Positions 1 through 8,857 of a DNA stretch of 64,000 nucleotides are shown here, in pieces (the stretch's first letter is position 1; each line of letters begins with the position of its first letter). The stretch covers positions 62,001-126,000 of the forward strand of contig NZ_BMMF01000012.1 of the NCBI RefSeq assembly GCF_014645695.1. Direction: 5' to 3'. A model generated the notes under the pieces. That model made no database searches, was not told where the DNA came from, and saw only the letters and a program-made list of their open reading frames with translations. This stretch comes from Salinarimonas ramus (GTDB lineage Bacteria; Pseudomonadota; Alphaproteobacteria; Rhizobiales; Beijerinckiaceae). Made by a program: the position numbers and the translations under genes.

Positions 1-780
1 ATGCGCTATGCCGTCTTTCCCGGCGGGGCGCGCATCCGCCCGCGCCTGGCGCTGGGCGTCGCCGCCGCCTGCGGCGGGAGCGCGCCGGGCCTGGCGGAGG
101 CCGCGGCGGCCTCGATCGAGCTCCTGCACTGCGCCTCCCTCGTCCACGACGACCTGCCCTGCTTCGACGACGCCTCGACGCGGCGCGGCAAGATCTCGGT
201 CCATTGCGCCTTCGGCGAGCCGCTCGCGGTGCTCGCCGGCGACGGCTTGATCGTGCTCGCCTTCGAGGTCCTCGCCCGCGCCGGCGCTGCCGCGCCCCAG
301 CGCCTCGCCCCGCTCGTGACCACGATCGCGGCGGCCACCGGCATGCCCAACGGCATCGTCGCGGGCCAGGCCTGGGAGAGCGAGCCGGCGATCGACCTCG
401 CGCTCTACCACCGCGCCAAGACCGGCGCGCTCTTCTCCGCGGCGACCCGCGCCGGCGCGATCGCCGCCGGCGGCGACCCGGAGGCCTGGCGTCCGCTCGG
501 CGATTATATCGGCGAGGCCTACCAGGTCGCGGACGACCTCCACGACATCGCCTCCTCCGCCGAGGAGATCGGCAAGCCGACGGGCCAGGACGCGATGCAC
601 GGGCGCGCCAGCGCCCCGGCGCTGCTCGGCGTCGAGGGCGCCATCGACCGGCTCGAGGAGCTCGTCGCCCGCGCCATCGCCTCGATCCCCCCCTGCGAGG
701 GCGCGGGCGAGCTGCGCGCCGTGATCCAGCACGCATCGAAGCGATTCGTGCCCAAGAGCCTCGCGCGGGTCGCGGCCTGA
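1..780 (+). CDS. crtE: Geranylgeranyl diphosphate synthase, 5' end cut by window
   Basis: Polyprenyl synthetase that makes the C20 precursor for carotenoids and the bacteriochlorophyll tail. The visible 259 residues contain the first Asp-rich motif (HDDLPCFDD, about residues 49-57) and a second Asp-rich motif (ADDLHD, about 177-182). The first visible codons encode MRYAVFPGGARIRPRL, which in this family is an internal segment some 40-50 residues from the N terminus, so the ATG at base 1 is not taken as the true start. The gene lies 16 bp upstream of crtF on the same strand, the usual crtE-crtF order of purple bacterial photosynthesis clusters. Identity is firm; only the start is missing. Confidence 0.9.
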   Translation: MRYAVFPGGARIRPRLALGVAAACGGSAPGLAEAAAASIELLHCASLVHDDLPCFDDASTRRGKISVHCAFGEPLAVLAGDGLIVLAFEVLARAGAAAPQRLAPLVTTIAAATGMPNGIVAGQAWESEPAIDLALYHRAKTGALFSAATRAGAIAAGGDPEAWRPLGDYIGEAYQVADDLHDIASSAEEIGKPTGQDAMHGRASAPALLGVEGAIDRLEELVARAIASIPPCEGAGELRAVIQHASKRFVPKSLARVAA

Positions 781-796
781 TCCGGACGAGACGCGC

Positions 797-1906
797 ATGC
801 GCCCGCCCGATCTCGTGCTCGCGCTGCGCGATCGTCTCGTCTCGAGCGAGCGCTTCCAGGCCTTCGCCGAGCGCTTCGCGCCGACGCGCGGCATCGCCCG
901 GCGGCGGGCGTCGGCCCTCTTCGACATCGTGGCGGGCTTCGTCTACACGCAGACGCTGCTCGCCTGCCTGCGGCTCGACCTCTTCGAGACGCTGCGCGGC
1001 AACCCGCTGACGCCCGCCGAGATCGCCGCACGCACGGGCCTGCCGGAGGAGGGCGCGAGGCGCCTCCTCGACGCGGCCTGCGCCATCGGGCTCCTGCAGC
1101 CGCGCTCGCGCGGGCGCATCGGGCTCGGGCCCCACGGCGCGGCGGTGCTCGGCAATCCCGCGGTCGCGCCGATGGCGCTGCATCATCCGCTCCTCTACGA
1201 GGATCTCGCCGACCCCGTCGCCTGCCTCGCGCGTGGGCCGGGTGGCGGCGCGCTCGCGCGCTACTGGGCCTATGCTCGCGCCGCCGATCCCGCCGCCCTC
1301 GCGGACGAGGCGGTGGGCGCCTACACCGATCTCATGGCCGCATCGCAGCCCATGGTGGCGCGCCAGATCCTCGACGCCTACGACGTCTCGCGCCACGCCA
1401 CGCTGATGGACGTGGGCGGCGGCGCCGGCGCCTTCCTGCGCGCGGCGGCGGCGCGGGCGCCGAAGACGCGGCTCGTCCTGTTCGACCTGCCGCCGGTGGC
1501 ACGGGCGGCGAGCGCCCGATTCGCCGCCGACGGGCTCGGCGACCGAATCGAGGCGATCGGCGGGGACATGTTCGCCGATCCGCTGCCGGAGGGCGCGGAC
1601 GCGATTTCCCTCGTGCGCATCCTCCACGACCACGACGACGCCCAGGCGCTGGCGATCCTCGAGGCCGTGCGCGCCGCCCTCCCGCCCGGCGGTGTCGCGA
1701 TCATCGGCGAGCCGATGTCCGGGACGCCGGGCGCGCAGGCGGTCACGCAGGCCTATTTCGGCCTGTATCTCTACGCGATGGGCTCCGGCCGGCCGCGCAC
1801 GCCGCCCGAGAACGCGGCCATGGCGCGCGAGGCCGGCTTCGCCTCCACCCGCTTCGTGAAGACCCGCGTCCCGCTCGTCGCGAGCGTTCTCGTGGCCACA
1901 GTGTGA
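797..1906 (+). CDS. crtF: Hydroxyneurosporene/demethylspheroidene O-methyltransferase
   Basis: SAM-dependent O-methyltransferase of the spheroidene/spirilloxanthin carotenoid branch, methylating the 1-hydroxyl group. The 369-residue product has an N-terminal winged-helix dimerisation part (about 40-110) and a Rossmann methyltransferase part with the SAM loop LMDVGGGAG near residue 205, the acidic motif LVLFDLP and the RILHDHDD segment that supplies the catalytic His in this family. It follows crtE by 16 bp and precedes bchC, as in Rhodobacter. A 116-bp gap to bchC holds a separate promoter, so crtEF can be read through into bchC or bchC can be driven on its own. Confidence 0.9.
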   Translation: MRPPDLVLALRDRLVSSERFQAFAERFAPTRGIARRRASALFDIVAGFVYTQTLLACLRLDLFETLRGNPLTPAEIAARTGLPEEGARRLLDAACAIGLLQPRSRGRIGLGPHGAAVLGNPAVAPMALHHPLLYEDLADPVACLARGPGGGALARYWAYARAADPAALADEAVGAYTDLMAASQPMVARQILDAYDVSRHATLMDVGGGAGAFLRAAAARAPKTRLVLFDLPPVARAASARFAADGLGDRIEAIGGDMFADPLPEGADAISLVRILHDHDDAQALAILEAVRAALPPGGVAIIGEPMSGTPGAQAVTQAYFGLYLYAMGSGRPRTPPENAAMAREAGFASTRFVKTRVPLVASVLVATV

Positions 1907-1941
1907 CACGGCAAAAAGAGGTCAGGAGAAGCCGCATCGGG

Positions 1942-1959
1942 TGTTAGTTTAGATTGACA
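1942..1959. promoter_or_regulatory. PpsR/CrtJ operator, distal box
   Basis: TGTTAGTTTAGATTGACA fits TGT-N12-ACA, the recognition sequence of the aerobic photosynthesis repressor PpsR/CrtJ. It overlaps the TTGACA hexamer of the bchC promoter. The spacing of 8 bp to the next box equals the arrangement described for the bchC promoter of Rhodobacter capsulatus. Confidence 0.85.
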
Positions 1960-1981
1960 AGCAAGACTGTCAGCCTAGATT
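1954..1981 (+). promoter_or_regulatory. Sigma-70-like promoter of bchCXYZ-puf
   Basis: TTGACA at 1954-1959 and TAGATT at 1976-1981 are separated by 16 bp, about 42 bp upstream of the bchC start codon. Each hexamer lies inside one PpsR/CrtJ box, so repressor binding would directly block RNA polymerase. The promoter assignment is inference from consensus and context. Confidence 0.65.
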
Positions 1982-1985
1982 GACA
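1968..1985. promoter_or_regulatory. PpsR/CrtJ operator, proximal box
   Basis: TGTCAGCCTAGATTGACA is a perfect TGT-N12-ACA site with extended dyad TGTCA/TGACA. It overlaps the putative -10 element. With the box at 1942-1959 it forms a tandem pair suited to cooperative binding of two repressor dimers or tetramers. Confidence 0.85.
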
Positions 1986-2022
1986 TGCACAAGGAAAAGG
2001 CGCGAACAGGGAGGGCCGAGCG

Positions 2023-2979
2023 ATGTCGACGACGAGAGCCGTGATCCTCCACGAGCCCGAGCGGCTGAGCCTCGAGACCGTCGCGCTGGACGCCGCCGGC
2101 CCCGAGGACGCGGTCGTCGAGATCGCCTTCTCCGGAATTTCCACCGGTACGGAGCGGATGCTCTACACCGGCCGCATGCCGAGCTTCCCGGGCATGGGCT
2201 ACCCGCTGGTGCCCGGCTACGAATCGGTCGGCCGTGTGGTCGAGGCCGGCCCGCACAGCGGGCTCTCGTTGGGGCAGGGGGTCTACGTTCCCGGCGCGCG
2301 CTGCTACGGGCCGATCCGCGGCCTCTTCGGCGGCTCCGCTTCGCGAATCGTCAGCCCCGGCGCCCGCCTCGTGCCGCTGCCCGACGCCTTCCTCGATCGG
2401 CCCGACGGGCTCGCCCAGGCCACGCTGCTGGCGCTCGCCGCCACCGCCTGGCACGCCGTCGAGATCGCCGGCACGGCGCCGGATCTCGTCGTCGGCCACG
2501 GCGCGCTCGGGCGTCTCGTCGCCCGCATCGGCGCGATGCGCGGCCACGCCCCGACCGTATGGGAGACCAATCCCGTGCGGGCGGAGGGTGCGACGGGCTA
2601 CGCCGTTACCCATCCCTCCGCCGACGAGCGGCGCGACTACCGCACCATCGTCGACGTGAGCGGCGACGCGAACCTCCTCGACACCCTGATCGCGCGCCTG
2701 GCGCCGCGGGGCGAGGTCGTGCTCGCGGGCTTCTACGCCGAGCCGCTCTCCTTCTCGTTTCCCCCGGCCTTCATGAGGGAGGCACGCATCCGCGTCGCCG
2801 CCGAATGGCAGCGTGCGGATCTCGATGCCACGGTCGCGGCCGTCGCCTCGGGAGCGCTCGTCCTCGACGGCCTGATCACCCATCGCGAAGCGGCCGAGGA
2901 CGTGGGGCGGGCCTACCGCACCGCCTTCGAGGACGCCTCGTGCCTGAAGATGATCCTGGACTGGAGCCGAACCGCATGA
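2023..2979 (+). CDS. bchC: Bacteriochlorophyllide a dehydrogenase
   Basis: Zinc-free member of the medium-chain dehydrogenase fold that oxidises the 3-hydroxyethyl side chain to the 3-acetyl group of bacteriochlorophyllide a. The 318-residue protein shows the BchC-typical N terminus (STTRAVILHEPERLSLE) and the segment FSGISTGTERMLYTGRMPSF, followed by a nucleotide-binding half. The start is supported by AGGGAGGG about 9 bp upstream. Its stop overlaps the bchX start (ATGA at 2976-2979), which implies translational coupling. Regulation by PpsR/CrtJ is indicated by the two boxes just upstream. Confidence 0.92.
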   Translation: MSTTRAVILHEPERLSLETVALDAAGPEDAVVEIAFSGISTGTERMLYTGRMPSFPGMGYPLVPGYESVGRVVEAGPHSGLSLGQGVYVPGARCYGPIRGLFGGSASRIVSPGARLVPLPDAFLDRPDGLAQATLLALAATAWHAVEIAGTAPDLVVGHGALGRLVARIGAMRGHAPTVWETNPVRAEGATGYAVTHPSADERRDYRTIVDVSGDANLLDTLIARLAPRGEVVLAGFYAEPLSFSFPPAFMREARIRVAAEWQRADLDATVAAVASGALVLDGLITHREAAEDVGRAYRTAFEDASCLKMILDWSRTA

Positions 2980-3917
2980 ATGCGATCACCCCCGTCGAAG
3001 GCGCGCGCCCCGAACGCGAGACGCAGATCATCGCGATCTACGGCAAGGGCGGCATCGGCAAGAGCTTCACGCTGGCCAACCTCAGCTACATGATGGCCCA
3101 GCAGGGCAAGCGCGTGCTGCTGATCGGCTGCGACCCCAAGAGCGACACGACCTCGCTGCTCTTCGGCGGCAAGGCCTGCCCGACCATCATCGAGACCTCC
3201 TCGAAGAAGAAGCTCGCGGGCGAGGACATCTCGATCTCCGACGTCTGCTTCAAGCGCGACGGCGTCTTCGCCATGGAGCTCGGCGGGCCGGAGGTCGGGC
3301 GCGGCTGCGGCGGGCGCGGAATCATCCACGGCTTCGAGCTGCTCGAGAAGCTCGGCTTCCACGAATGGGGCTTCGACTACGTCCTGCTCGACTTCCTGGG
3401 CGACGTGGTCTGCGGCGGCTTCGGCCTGCCGATCGCCCGCGACATGTGCCAGAAGGTCATCGTCGTCGGGTCGAACGACCTGCAATCGCTCTACGTCGCC
3501 AACAACGTCTGCTCGGCGGTGGAATATTTCCGCAAGCTCGGCGGCAACGTGGGCGTCGCGGGCCTCGTCATCAACAAGGACGACGGCACGGGTGAGGCGC
3601 AGGCCTTCGCGCAATCGGTCGGCATCCCGGTCCTCGCGGCGATCCCCGCAAACGAGGACATCCGCCGCAAGAGCGCGAACTACGAGATCATCGGGCGCCC
3701 CGAGAGCGCCTGGGGCCCGCTCTTCGCCGAGCTCGGCCTCGCGGTCGCGGAAGCGCCGCCGCTGCATCCCACGCCGCTCTCGCCGGAGGGCCTGCTCGAC
3801 CTGTTCAAGTCCCAGGACGTCGGCCGCGGCGTCGTGCTCGAGCCCGCCTCCTTCGAGGACATGTGCGGGCGCGATGCGGTGACGAAGCCCTCCCTCGAAA
3901 TCGTCTACGACGGCTGA
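2976..3917 (+). CDS. bchX: Chlorophyllide a reductase iron protein subunit X
   Basis: NifH-like ATPase that passes electrons to BchYZ for reduction of ring B of chlorophyllide a. In the 313-residue product the P-loop GKGGIGKS is at residues 23-30, and the two cysteines that bridge a [4Fe-4S] cluster across the dimer are C111 (GRGCGGRG) and C146 (DVVCGGFG). The reading frame stays open far upstream through bchC, but the start at MNAITPVEG is chosen because it overlaps the bchC stop by 4 bp and gives the normal family length. It lies between bchC and bchY in the conserved bchCXYZ order. Confidence 0.94.
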   Translation: MNAITPVEGARPERETQIIAIYGKGGIGKSFTLANLSYMMAQQGKRVLLIGCDPKSDTTSLLFGGKACPTIIETSSKKKLAGEDISISDVCFKRDGVFAMELGGPEVGRGCGGRGIIHGFELLEKLGFHEWGFDYVLLDFLGDVVCGGFGLPIARDMCQKVIVVGSNDLQSLYVANNVCSAVEYFRKLGGNVGVAGLVINKDDGTGEAQAFAQSVGIPVLAAIPANEDIRRKSANYEIIGRPESAWGPLFAELGLAVAEAPPLHPTPLSPEGLLDLFKSQDVGRGVVLEPASFEDMCGRDAVTKPSLEIVYDG

Positions 3918-3927
3918 GGGGCGCACC

Positions 3928-5514
3928 ATGACGACGACCGCCGACGATATCCGCCCCCGTACCACGACGCTGATCGCGAGCGTGGATCGCCCCGCCGCGA
4001 AGGCCACGCCGGACACCGCGCCGGCCGAGAGCGGCTGCCACGGCGGTGCGCAGACCATGCGTGCGGCGGCGCGCGCGGCCGGCAAGTCCGAGACGCTCGA
4101 GCAATACGCGGCCGATTATCCCAAGGGCCCGCACGACCAGCCGCAATCGATGTGCCCGGCCTTCGGCTCGCTGCGCGTGGGGCTGCGCATGCGCCGCACG
4201 GCGACGATCCTCTCGGGCTCGGCGTGCTGCGTCTACGGGCTGACCTTCACCTCGCACTTCTACGGCGCCAAGCGGACGGTGGGCTACGTGCCCTTCGACT
4301 CCGAATCCCTCGTCACCGGCAAGCTCTTCGAGGACATCCGTGACGCCGTCCACGCGATGGCGGACCCGGACAAGTACGACGCCATCGTGGTGACGAACCT
4401 GTGCGTCCCCACCGCCTCGGGCGTGCCGCTGCAGATCCTGCCCAAGACGATCAACGGCGTGCGCATCGTCGGCATCGACGTGCCGGGCTTCGGCGTGCCG
4501 ACGCATGCGGAGGCCAAGGACGTGCTCGCCGGCGCCATGCTGCGCTTCGCCCGCACCGAGGCCGAGCGCGGCCCGGTCCAGGCGCCCCGCGGCGGGCGCG
4601 CCGACCTCCCGACCGTGACGCTGATCGGCGAGATGTTCCCCGTCGACCCGATGACGATCGACGCGCTCCTCGCGCCCATGGGCCTCGCGGCGGGGCCCGT
4701 CGTACCGACCCGCGAATGGCGCGAGCTCTACGCCGCGCTCGACGGCACGGTGGCGGCGGCGATCCACCCCTTCTACACCGCGAGCATCCGCGAGCTCGAG
4801 GCGGCGGGCCGCCCGGTCGTCGGCTCCGCGCCCGTGGGCCGCGACGGCACGGCGGCCTGGCTCGAGGCGATCGGCCGCGCGGCCGGGGTCGATCCCGAGC
4901 GGATCGAGGCCGCCAAGGCTCAGGCGCTGCCGGCTGTCGAGGCCGCGCTCGCGGCCAAGCCGATCACGGGCAAGATCACGCTGTCGGGCTACGAGGGCTC
5001 GGAGCTCCTCGTCGCGCGCCTCCTCGTCGAGAGCGGCGCGCACGTGCCCTATGTCGGCACCGCCTGCCCGCGCACGCGCTGGTCGGACGCCGATCGCGAA
5101 TGGCTCGAGGCCCGCGGCGTCGTCGTGCGCTTCCGCGCCTCCCTCGAGGACGATCTCTCGGCGATGGACTACCACCGCCCGGACCTCGCGGTCGGCACGA
5201 CGCCGCTGGTGCAGAAGGCCAAGGCCCAGGGCATCCCGGCCCTCTACTTCACGAACCTCATCTCCGCGCGCCCGCTGATGGGCGCCGCCGGCGCGGGCTC
5301 GCTCGCCCAGGTCGTCAACGCCGCCATCGCCGGCCGGGCCCGGATGGACGGCATGAAGGCCTTCTTCGAAGGGGTCGGGGAGGGCGACGCCGCCGGCATC
5401 TGGGAGGGCGAGCCGATCTCGCGCCCCGGCTATCGCGAGCGCTACGCCAAGCAGCGCGCCGCGCTCCAGCGCCAGCGCGCCCAGGCGCAGACGCCGACCG
5501 GGGAGATGATCTGA
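3928..5514 (+). CDS. bchY: Chlorophyllide a reductase subunit Y
   Basis: Catalytic alpha-type subunit of chlorophyllide a oxidoreductase, homologous to NifD/BchN. The 528-residue protein carries the conserved cysteine-containing segments [16 protein letters not shown] and SGSACCVYG near the N terminus, which hold the catalytic-component Fe-S cluster with BchZ. It starts 10 bp after bchX and its stop overlaps the bchZ start by one base (TGATG), so the two subunits of the heterotetramer are translated in series. Length and gene order are normal. Confidence 0.93.
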   Translation: MTTTADDIRPRTTTLIASVDRPAAKATPDTAPAESGCHGGAQTMRAAARAAGKSETLEQYAADYPKGPHDQPQSMCPAFGSLRVGLRMRRTATILSGSACCVYGLTFTSHFYGAKRTVGYVPFDSESLVTGKLFEDIRDAVHAMADPDKYDAIVVTNLCVPTASGVPLQILPKTINGVRIVGIDVPGFGVPTHAEAKDVLAGAMLRFARTEAERGPVQAPRGGRADLPTVTLIGEMFPVDPMTIDALLAPMGLAAGPVVPTREWRELYAALDGTVAAAIHPFYTASIRELEAAGRPVVGSAPVGRDGTAAWLEAIGRAAGVDPERIEAAKAQALPAVEAALAAKPITGKITLSGYEGSELLVARLLVESGAHVPYVGTACPRTRWSDADREWLEARGVVVRFRASLEDDLSAMDYHRPDLAVGTTPLVQKAKAQGIPALYFTNLISARPLMGAAGAGSLAQVVNAAIAGRARMDGMKAFFEGVGEGDAAGIWEGEPISRPGYRERYAKQRAALQRQRAQAQTPTGEMI

Positions 5515-6965
5515 TGCTCGTCCTCGATCACGATCGCGCCGGGGGCTATTGGGGCTCGGTCTACGTCTTCACGGCGATCAAGGGCCTGCAGGTCGTCATC
5601 GACGGCCCGGTGGGCTGCGAGAACCTGCCGGTCACGGCGGTGCTGCACTACACGGACGCGCTGCCCCCGCACGAGCTGCCCGTCGTCGTCACCGGGCTCG
5701 GCGAGGAGGAGCTCGGCCAGACCGGCACCGAAGCCGCCATGCGCCGCGCGCACGAGACGCTCGACCCGGATCTCCCGGCGGTCGTCGTCACGGGCTCGAT
5801 CTCCGAGATGATCGGCGGCGGCGTGACGCCGGAAGGCACCAACATCAAACGCTTCCTGCCGCGCACCATCGACGAGGACCAATGGCAGAGCGCCAACCGC
5901 GCGATGCTCTGGCTGTGGCGCGAGTTCGGGCCAAAGAAGGTCAAGCCGGCCAAGCCCGTGGCGGAGGGCCAGAAGCCCAAGGTCAACATCGTCGGGCCGA
6001 TCTACGGGACCTTCAACACCTGGTCGGATCTCGCCGAGATCCGCCGGCTGATCGAGGGCATCGGGGCGGAGGTCAACATGACCTTCCCCCTGGGCTCCCA
6101 CGTGGCGGACGTGCCCAGGCTCTCGGAGGCGCAGGTCAACGTCTGCCTCCACCGCGAATACGGGCGGCTCCTGTGCGAGGCGTTGGAGCGGCCGTGGCTG
6201 ATGGCGCCGATCGGGCTCACCGCGACGACCGCCTTCCTGCGGGCGCTCGGCGCCCAGCTCGGGCTCGATCCCGAGCCCTTCATCGCGCGCGAGAAGCACA
6301 CCACGATCAAGCCGATCTGGGATCTCTGGCGCTCGGTGACGCAGGATTTCTTCGCGACCGCGAGCTTCGCGATCGTGGCCAACGAGACCTATGCCCGCGG
6401 CATCAGCCGCTTCCTCGAGGAGGACATGGGCCTGCCCTGCGCCTTCGCGGTGGAGCGGCGTCCGGGCACGAAGACCGACAACGAGGAAGTGCGCCGCCTC
6501 TGCCACGAGAAGACGCCTCTCGTGATGCTCGGCTCCTACAATGAGCGCATGTATCTCGCCGAGAAGGGGTCGCGCGCGGCCTTCATTCCGGCGAGCTTCC
6601 CGGGCGCCATCGTGCGCCGCCACACGGGCACGCCCTTCATGGGCTACGCGGGCGCGACCTACCTCGTCCAGGAGGTCTGCAACGCGCTCTTCGACGCGCT
6701 CTTCCACATCCTGCCGTTGGGCACCGACCTCGACCGTGTCGAGGCGACGCCCTCGCGGCTCGAGCGCCCGCTCCCCTGGGAGCGCGGCGCCAAGCAGATG
6801 CTCGACCGACTGGTCGACGATTTTCCCGTCCTCACCCGCATCTCGGCGGCCAAGCGCCTTCGGGACGCCGCGGAGCGCGAGGCCCGCCGGGCCGGCGAGG
6901 ACGAGGTTTCAACGGAGCGGCTCGTGCGAGCGCGCGCCGCCCTCGGAGAAGGAGAGCTGGCATGA
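5514..6965 (+). CDS. bchZ: Chlorophyllide a reductase subunit Z
   Basis: Beta-type subunit of chlorophyllide a oxidoreductase, homologous to NifK/BchB. The 483-residue product begins [17 protein letters not shown] and has the conserved Cys segment [12 protein letters not shown] (C about residue 36), which contributes to the shared Fe-S cluster, and the motif [19 protein letters not shown]. The start at 5514 overlaps the bchY stop; a longer open frame upstream is a shadow of bchY. Its end overlaps pufQ (ATGA at 6962-6965), linking pigment and antenna genes into one transcript. Confidence 0.93.
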   Translation: MLVLDHDRAGGYWGSVYVFTAIKGLQVVIDGPVGCENLPVTAVLHYTDALPPHELPVVVTGLGEEELGQTGTEAAMRRAHETLDPDLPAVVVTGSISEMIGGGVTPEGTNIKRFLPRTIDEDQWQSANRAMLWLWREFGPKKVKPAKPVAEGQKPKVNIVGPIYGTFNTWSDLAEIRRLIEGIGAEVNMTFPLGSHVADVPRLSEAQVNVCLHREYGRLLCEALERPWLMAPIGLTATTAFLRALGAQLGLDPEPFIAREKHTTIKPIWDLWRSVTQDFFATASFAIVANETYARGISRFLEEDMGLPCAFAVERRPGTKTDNEEVRRLCHEKTPLVMLGSYNERMYLAEKGSRAAFIPASFPGAIVRRHTGTPFMGYAGATYLVQEVCNALFDALFHILPLGTDLDRVEATPSRLERPLPWERGAKQMLDRLVDDFPVLTRISAAKRLRDAAEREARRAGEDEVSTERLVRARAALGEGELA

Positions 6966-7225
6966 CGACGATGGACACGTTCGACGTCGCGACGAGCGAC
7001 GGGGCGCCGATCTCGGCGCGCCGCGCGGTCCTGGCCGCCCGCAAGGGCGACGCGCTCGAATACCGGCTGATCCTCGCCGGGATCATCCCTTTTTTCCTCG
7101 TTCTCGAGGTCGCCTCGCGCCTCGTCCCGCGCAGGCGCGCGGCCTCGGAGACGAAGCCCGGCTCGGTCTGGGAGGAGGCGAAGGCCGCCGCCTGCCGCGC
7201 CGTCCCGCTGGCCTTCATGGGCTAG
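6962..7225 (+). CDS. pufQ: PufQ-like protein
   Basis: Small membrane protein (87 residues) at the pufQ position between bchZ and pufB. It has one hydrophobic segment (about residues 35-51, [17 protein letters not shown]) followed by a basic stretch and a C-terminal region [18 protein letters not shown] that resembles the EARxxTPLIFSA-type end of known PufQ. PufQ is required for normal bacteriochlorophyll synthesis and delivery in Rhodobacter. It is slightly longer than the usual ~75 residues. The start is supported by GGAG upstream and by the 4-bp overlap with bchZ. The stop codon lies at the edge of a palindromic repeat. Confidence 0.75.
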   Translation: MTTMDTFDVATSDGAPISARRAVLAARKGDALEYRLILAGIIPFFLVLEVASRLVPRRRAASETKPGSVWEEAKAAACRAVPLAFMG

Positions 7226-7330
7226 AGCATCATCCCACCAAGTGGAATCCGGTTGGTGGACGAGATGATGCTCCAAAGAGGAATCGCTGGAGCGGCCGAC
7301 CTGATCTCATCAGGTCGAAAGGCCCTCTAG
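7225..7330. repeat. Composite palindromic intergenic repeat of Rhizobiales type
   Basis: Arms GAGCATCATC (7225-7234) and GATGATGCTC (7264-7273) are perfect inverted repeats, with inner arms CCACCAA (7235-7241) and TTGGTGG (7253-7259) around GTGGAATCCGG. A second dyad, GACCTGAT (7298-7305) and ATCAGGTC (7309-7316), follows. The first unit matches from memory the short palindromic repeat common in Rhizobiales intergenic DNA (GAGCATGAT...CGGTTTTCGG...ATCATGCTC). It overlaps the pufQ stop and lies within the puf leader, where it would fold in the mRNA. Confidence 0.7.
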
Positions 7331-7453
7331 CGACACCGAATTCCGCCGACGTCTTCCGACGCCGACGGAGGTCAGCCGCGGGGTGAGCCCGCGGCATCCG
7401 AGGCCGCGGGACTGTTCGCGGCCGAGAGAAGACTCATGACCAGGAGGTTCCCA

Positions 7454-7684
7454 ATGGCAGAGTCGACGACACCCGTCAGGGGCACGCTCACGGGCCTCAC
7501 GGAAGGCGAGGCGAAGGAGTTCCACTCGATCTTCATGTCGAGCTTCATCGCCTTCACCGTGATCGCCCTGATCGCCCACATCCTCGCCTGGATGTGGCGT
7601 CCGTGGCTCCCCGGCGCCGATGGCTACGCCGCGCTCGACAACGCGACGCAGCTGATCACGTCCATCACCCCGATGATCGGGTAA
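7454..7684 (+). CDS. pufB: Light-harvesting complex 1 beta chain
   Basis: LH1 beta polypeptide, 76 residues, one transmembrane helix that binds bacteriochlorophyll. Residue H42 in the motif [13 protein letters not shown] is the axial ligand of bacteriochlorophyll; H24 is the second conserved His on the cytoplasmic side. The start at 7454 is preceded by AGGAGG at 7442-7447; an upstream in-frame ATG at 7436 lies before this site and is rejected. The C-terminal extension after WLPG (about 23 residues) is longer than in many beta chains. It is followed 10 bp later by pufA. Confidence 0.94.
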   Translation: MAESTTPVRGTLTGLTEGEAKEFHSIFMSSFIAFTVIALIAHILAWMWRPWLPGADGYAALDNATQLITSITPMIG

Positions 7685-7694
7685 GGAGGTCACC

Positions 7695-7877
7695 ATGTGG
7701 CGAGTTTGGTTGCTGTTCGATCCGCGTCGCACGCTGATCGCGCTCTTCACGTTCCTGTTCACGCTGGCTCTTCTGATCCACTTCATCCTGCTGTCCACGG
7801 ACCGGTTCAACTGGCTCGAGGGACCGCGGGCGGCGGCGGTGATCGAGGTGCCCCAGAACTCTCCGATGCCCGGCTGA
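7695..7877 (+). CDS. pufA: Light-harvesting complex 1 alpha chain
   Basis: LH1 alpha polypeptide, 60 residues, starting [12 protein letters not shown] as is typical. H29 in [12 protein letters not shown] is the bacteriochlorophyll ligand and the FNWLEG segment follows the helix. The start has AAGGAGGT seven bases upstream. The stop codon TGA (7875-7877) falls in the loop of a perfect hairpin, and two further hairpins follow before pufL. Confidence 0.95.
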   Translation: MWRVWLLFDPRRTLIALFTFLFTLALLIHFILLSTDRFNWLEGPRAAAVIEVPQNSPMPG

Positions 7878-7885
7878 AGCCGGGC
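7868..7885 (+). other. RNA hairpin with the pufA stop codon in its loop
   Basis: GCCCGGC (7868-7874) and GCCGGGC (7879-7885) form a perfect 7-bp stem around the loop TGAA, whose first three bases are the pufA stop codon. It is the first of three hairpins in the pufA-pufL gap. Confidence 0.6.
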
Positions 7886-7910
7886 TCGGGGGCTGCTCCC
7901 TGAGCCGTCG

Positions 7911-7948
7911 CGAGCGGGACGGGATCGTCACGGGTCCCGCCCCGCTCG
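7911..7948 (+). other. pufBA 3' stabilising hairpin
   Basis: CGAGCGGG (7911-7918) pairs with CCCGCTCG (7941-7948), and CGGGA (7920-7924) with TCCCG (7935-7939) inside it, giving about 13 bp interrupted by one A/C mismatch. Hairpins at this place protect the pufBA segment from 3' decay in Rhodobacter and so raise LH1 over reaction centre. No U tract follows, which argues against a plain terminator. Confidence 0.7.
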
Positions 7949-7952
7949 CTGC

Positions 7953-7978
7953 AGCCGCCGCGCCCGCGTGCGGCGGCT
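7953..7978 (+). other. Second pufBA-pufL intercistronic hairpin
   Basis: AGCCGCCGC (7953-7961) pairs perfectly with GCGGCGGCT (7970-7978) around an 8-base loop. It stands 38 bp before the pufL start and together with the hairpin at 7911-7948 makes the gap a strong block to exonucleases. Confidence 0.7.
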
Positions 7979-8016
7979 CCTCATGCTCGACACCTCCCGG
8001 ATTGGGGGACCAACCA

Positions 8017-8844
8017 ATGTCCATGCTCAGCTTCGAGAAGAAGTACCGCGTCCGCGGCGGGACCCTGATCGGGGGAGATCTCTTCGACTTCTGGGTCGGC
8101 CCGTTCTACGTGGGCTTCTTCGGCGTCACGACGATCTTCTTCTCGGTCCTGGGGACCGGCCTGATCGTCTACGGGGCCGCCATCGGCCCCACCTGGAACA
8201 TCTGGCAGATCTCCATCGATCCGCCGGACCTGAGCTACGGCCTCGGCTTCGCTCCCCTCAAGGAGGGCGGGCTCTGGCAGCTCATCACCATCTGCGCGCT
8301 CGGGGCCTTCGGCTCCTGGGTCGGCCGCCAGGCCGAGATCGCGCGCAAGCTCGGCATGGGCTACCACGTGCCCGTCGCCTTCTCCGTCGCCGTCTTCGCC
8401 TATTTCTCGCTCGTCGTGATCCGCCCGGTGCTGCTCGGCGCCTGGGGTCACGGGTTCCCCTACGGGATTTTCAGCCATCTCGATTGGGTGTCGAACGTCG
8501 GCTACCAGTACCTGCACTTCCACTACAACCCGGCGCACATGATCGCGGTGACGTTCTTCTTCACCACGACGCTGGCGCTGTCGATGCACGGCGGCCTCGT
8601 GCTCTCCGCCGCCAACCCGCCCAAGAACGACCGGGTGGTGAAGACGGCCGAGCACGAGAACACCTATTTCCGCGACATCATCGGCTGGTCGATCGGGACG
8701 CTGGGCATCCATCGCCTGGGGCTGTTCCTGGCGCTCTCAGCCGGTTTCTGGAGCGCGGTGTGCATCATCATCAGCGGCCCCTTCTGGAGCCGCGGCTGGC
8801 CGGAATGGTGGGGCTGGTGGCTCAACCTTCCGATCTGGTCGTGA
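8017..8844 (+). CDS. pufL: Photosynthetic reaction centre L subunit
   Basis: L chain of the type II reaction centre, a five-helix membrane protein that binds the special pair, accessory pigments and QA/QB with PufM. The 275-residue product begins [20 protein letters not shown], the canonical PufL start, so the ATG at 8017 is preferred over an in-frame ATG at 8002; GGGGGA lies about 8 bp upstream. Conserved His residues lie in the fourth and fifth helix regions (HFHYNPAHM and the later LGIHRLG segment). It is followed 13 bp later by pufM. Confidence 0.95.
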   Translation: MSMLSFEKKYRVRGGTLIGGDLFDFWVGPFYVGFFGVTTIFFSVLGTGLIVYGAAIGPTWNIWQISIDPPDLSYGLGFAPLKEGGLWQLITICALGAFGSWVGRQAEIARKLGMGYHVPVAFSVAVFAYFSLVVIRPVLLGAWGHGFPYGIFSHLDWVSNVGYQYLHFHYNPAHMIAVTFFFTTTLALSMHGGLVLSAANPPKNDRVVKTAEHENTYFRDIIGWSIGTLGIHRLGLFLALSAGFWSAVCIIISGPFWSRGWPEWWGWWLNLPIWS

Positions 8845-8857
8845 GGGAGGTCTCGAC

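Noticed and set aside
4401-5513. N-terminal extension of bchZ by a long upstream frame
   Set aside because: The upstream part is an out-of-frame copy of bchY; BchZ starts at [11 protein letters not shown] with the TGATG junction.
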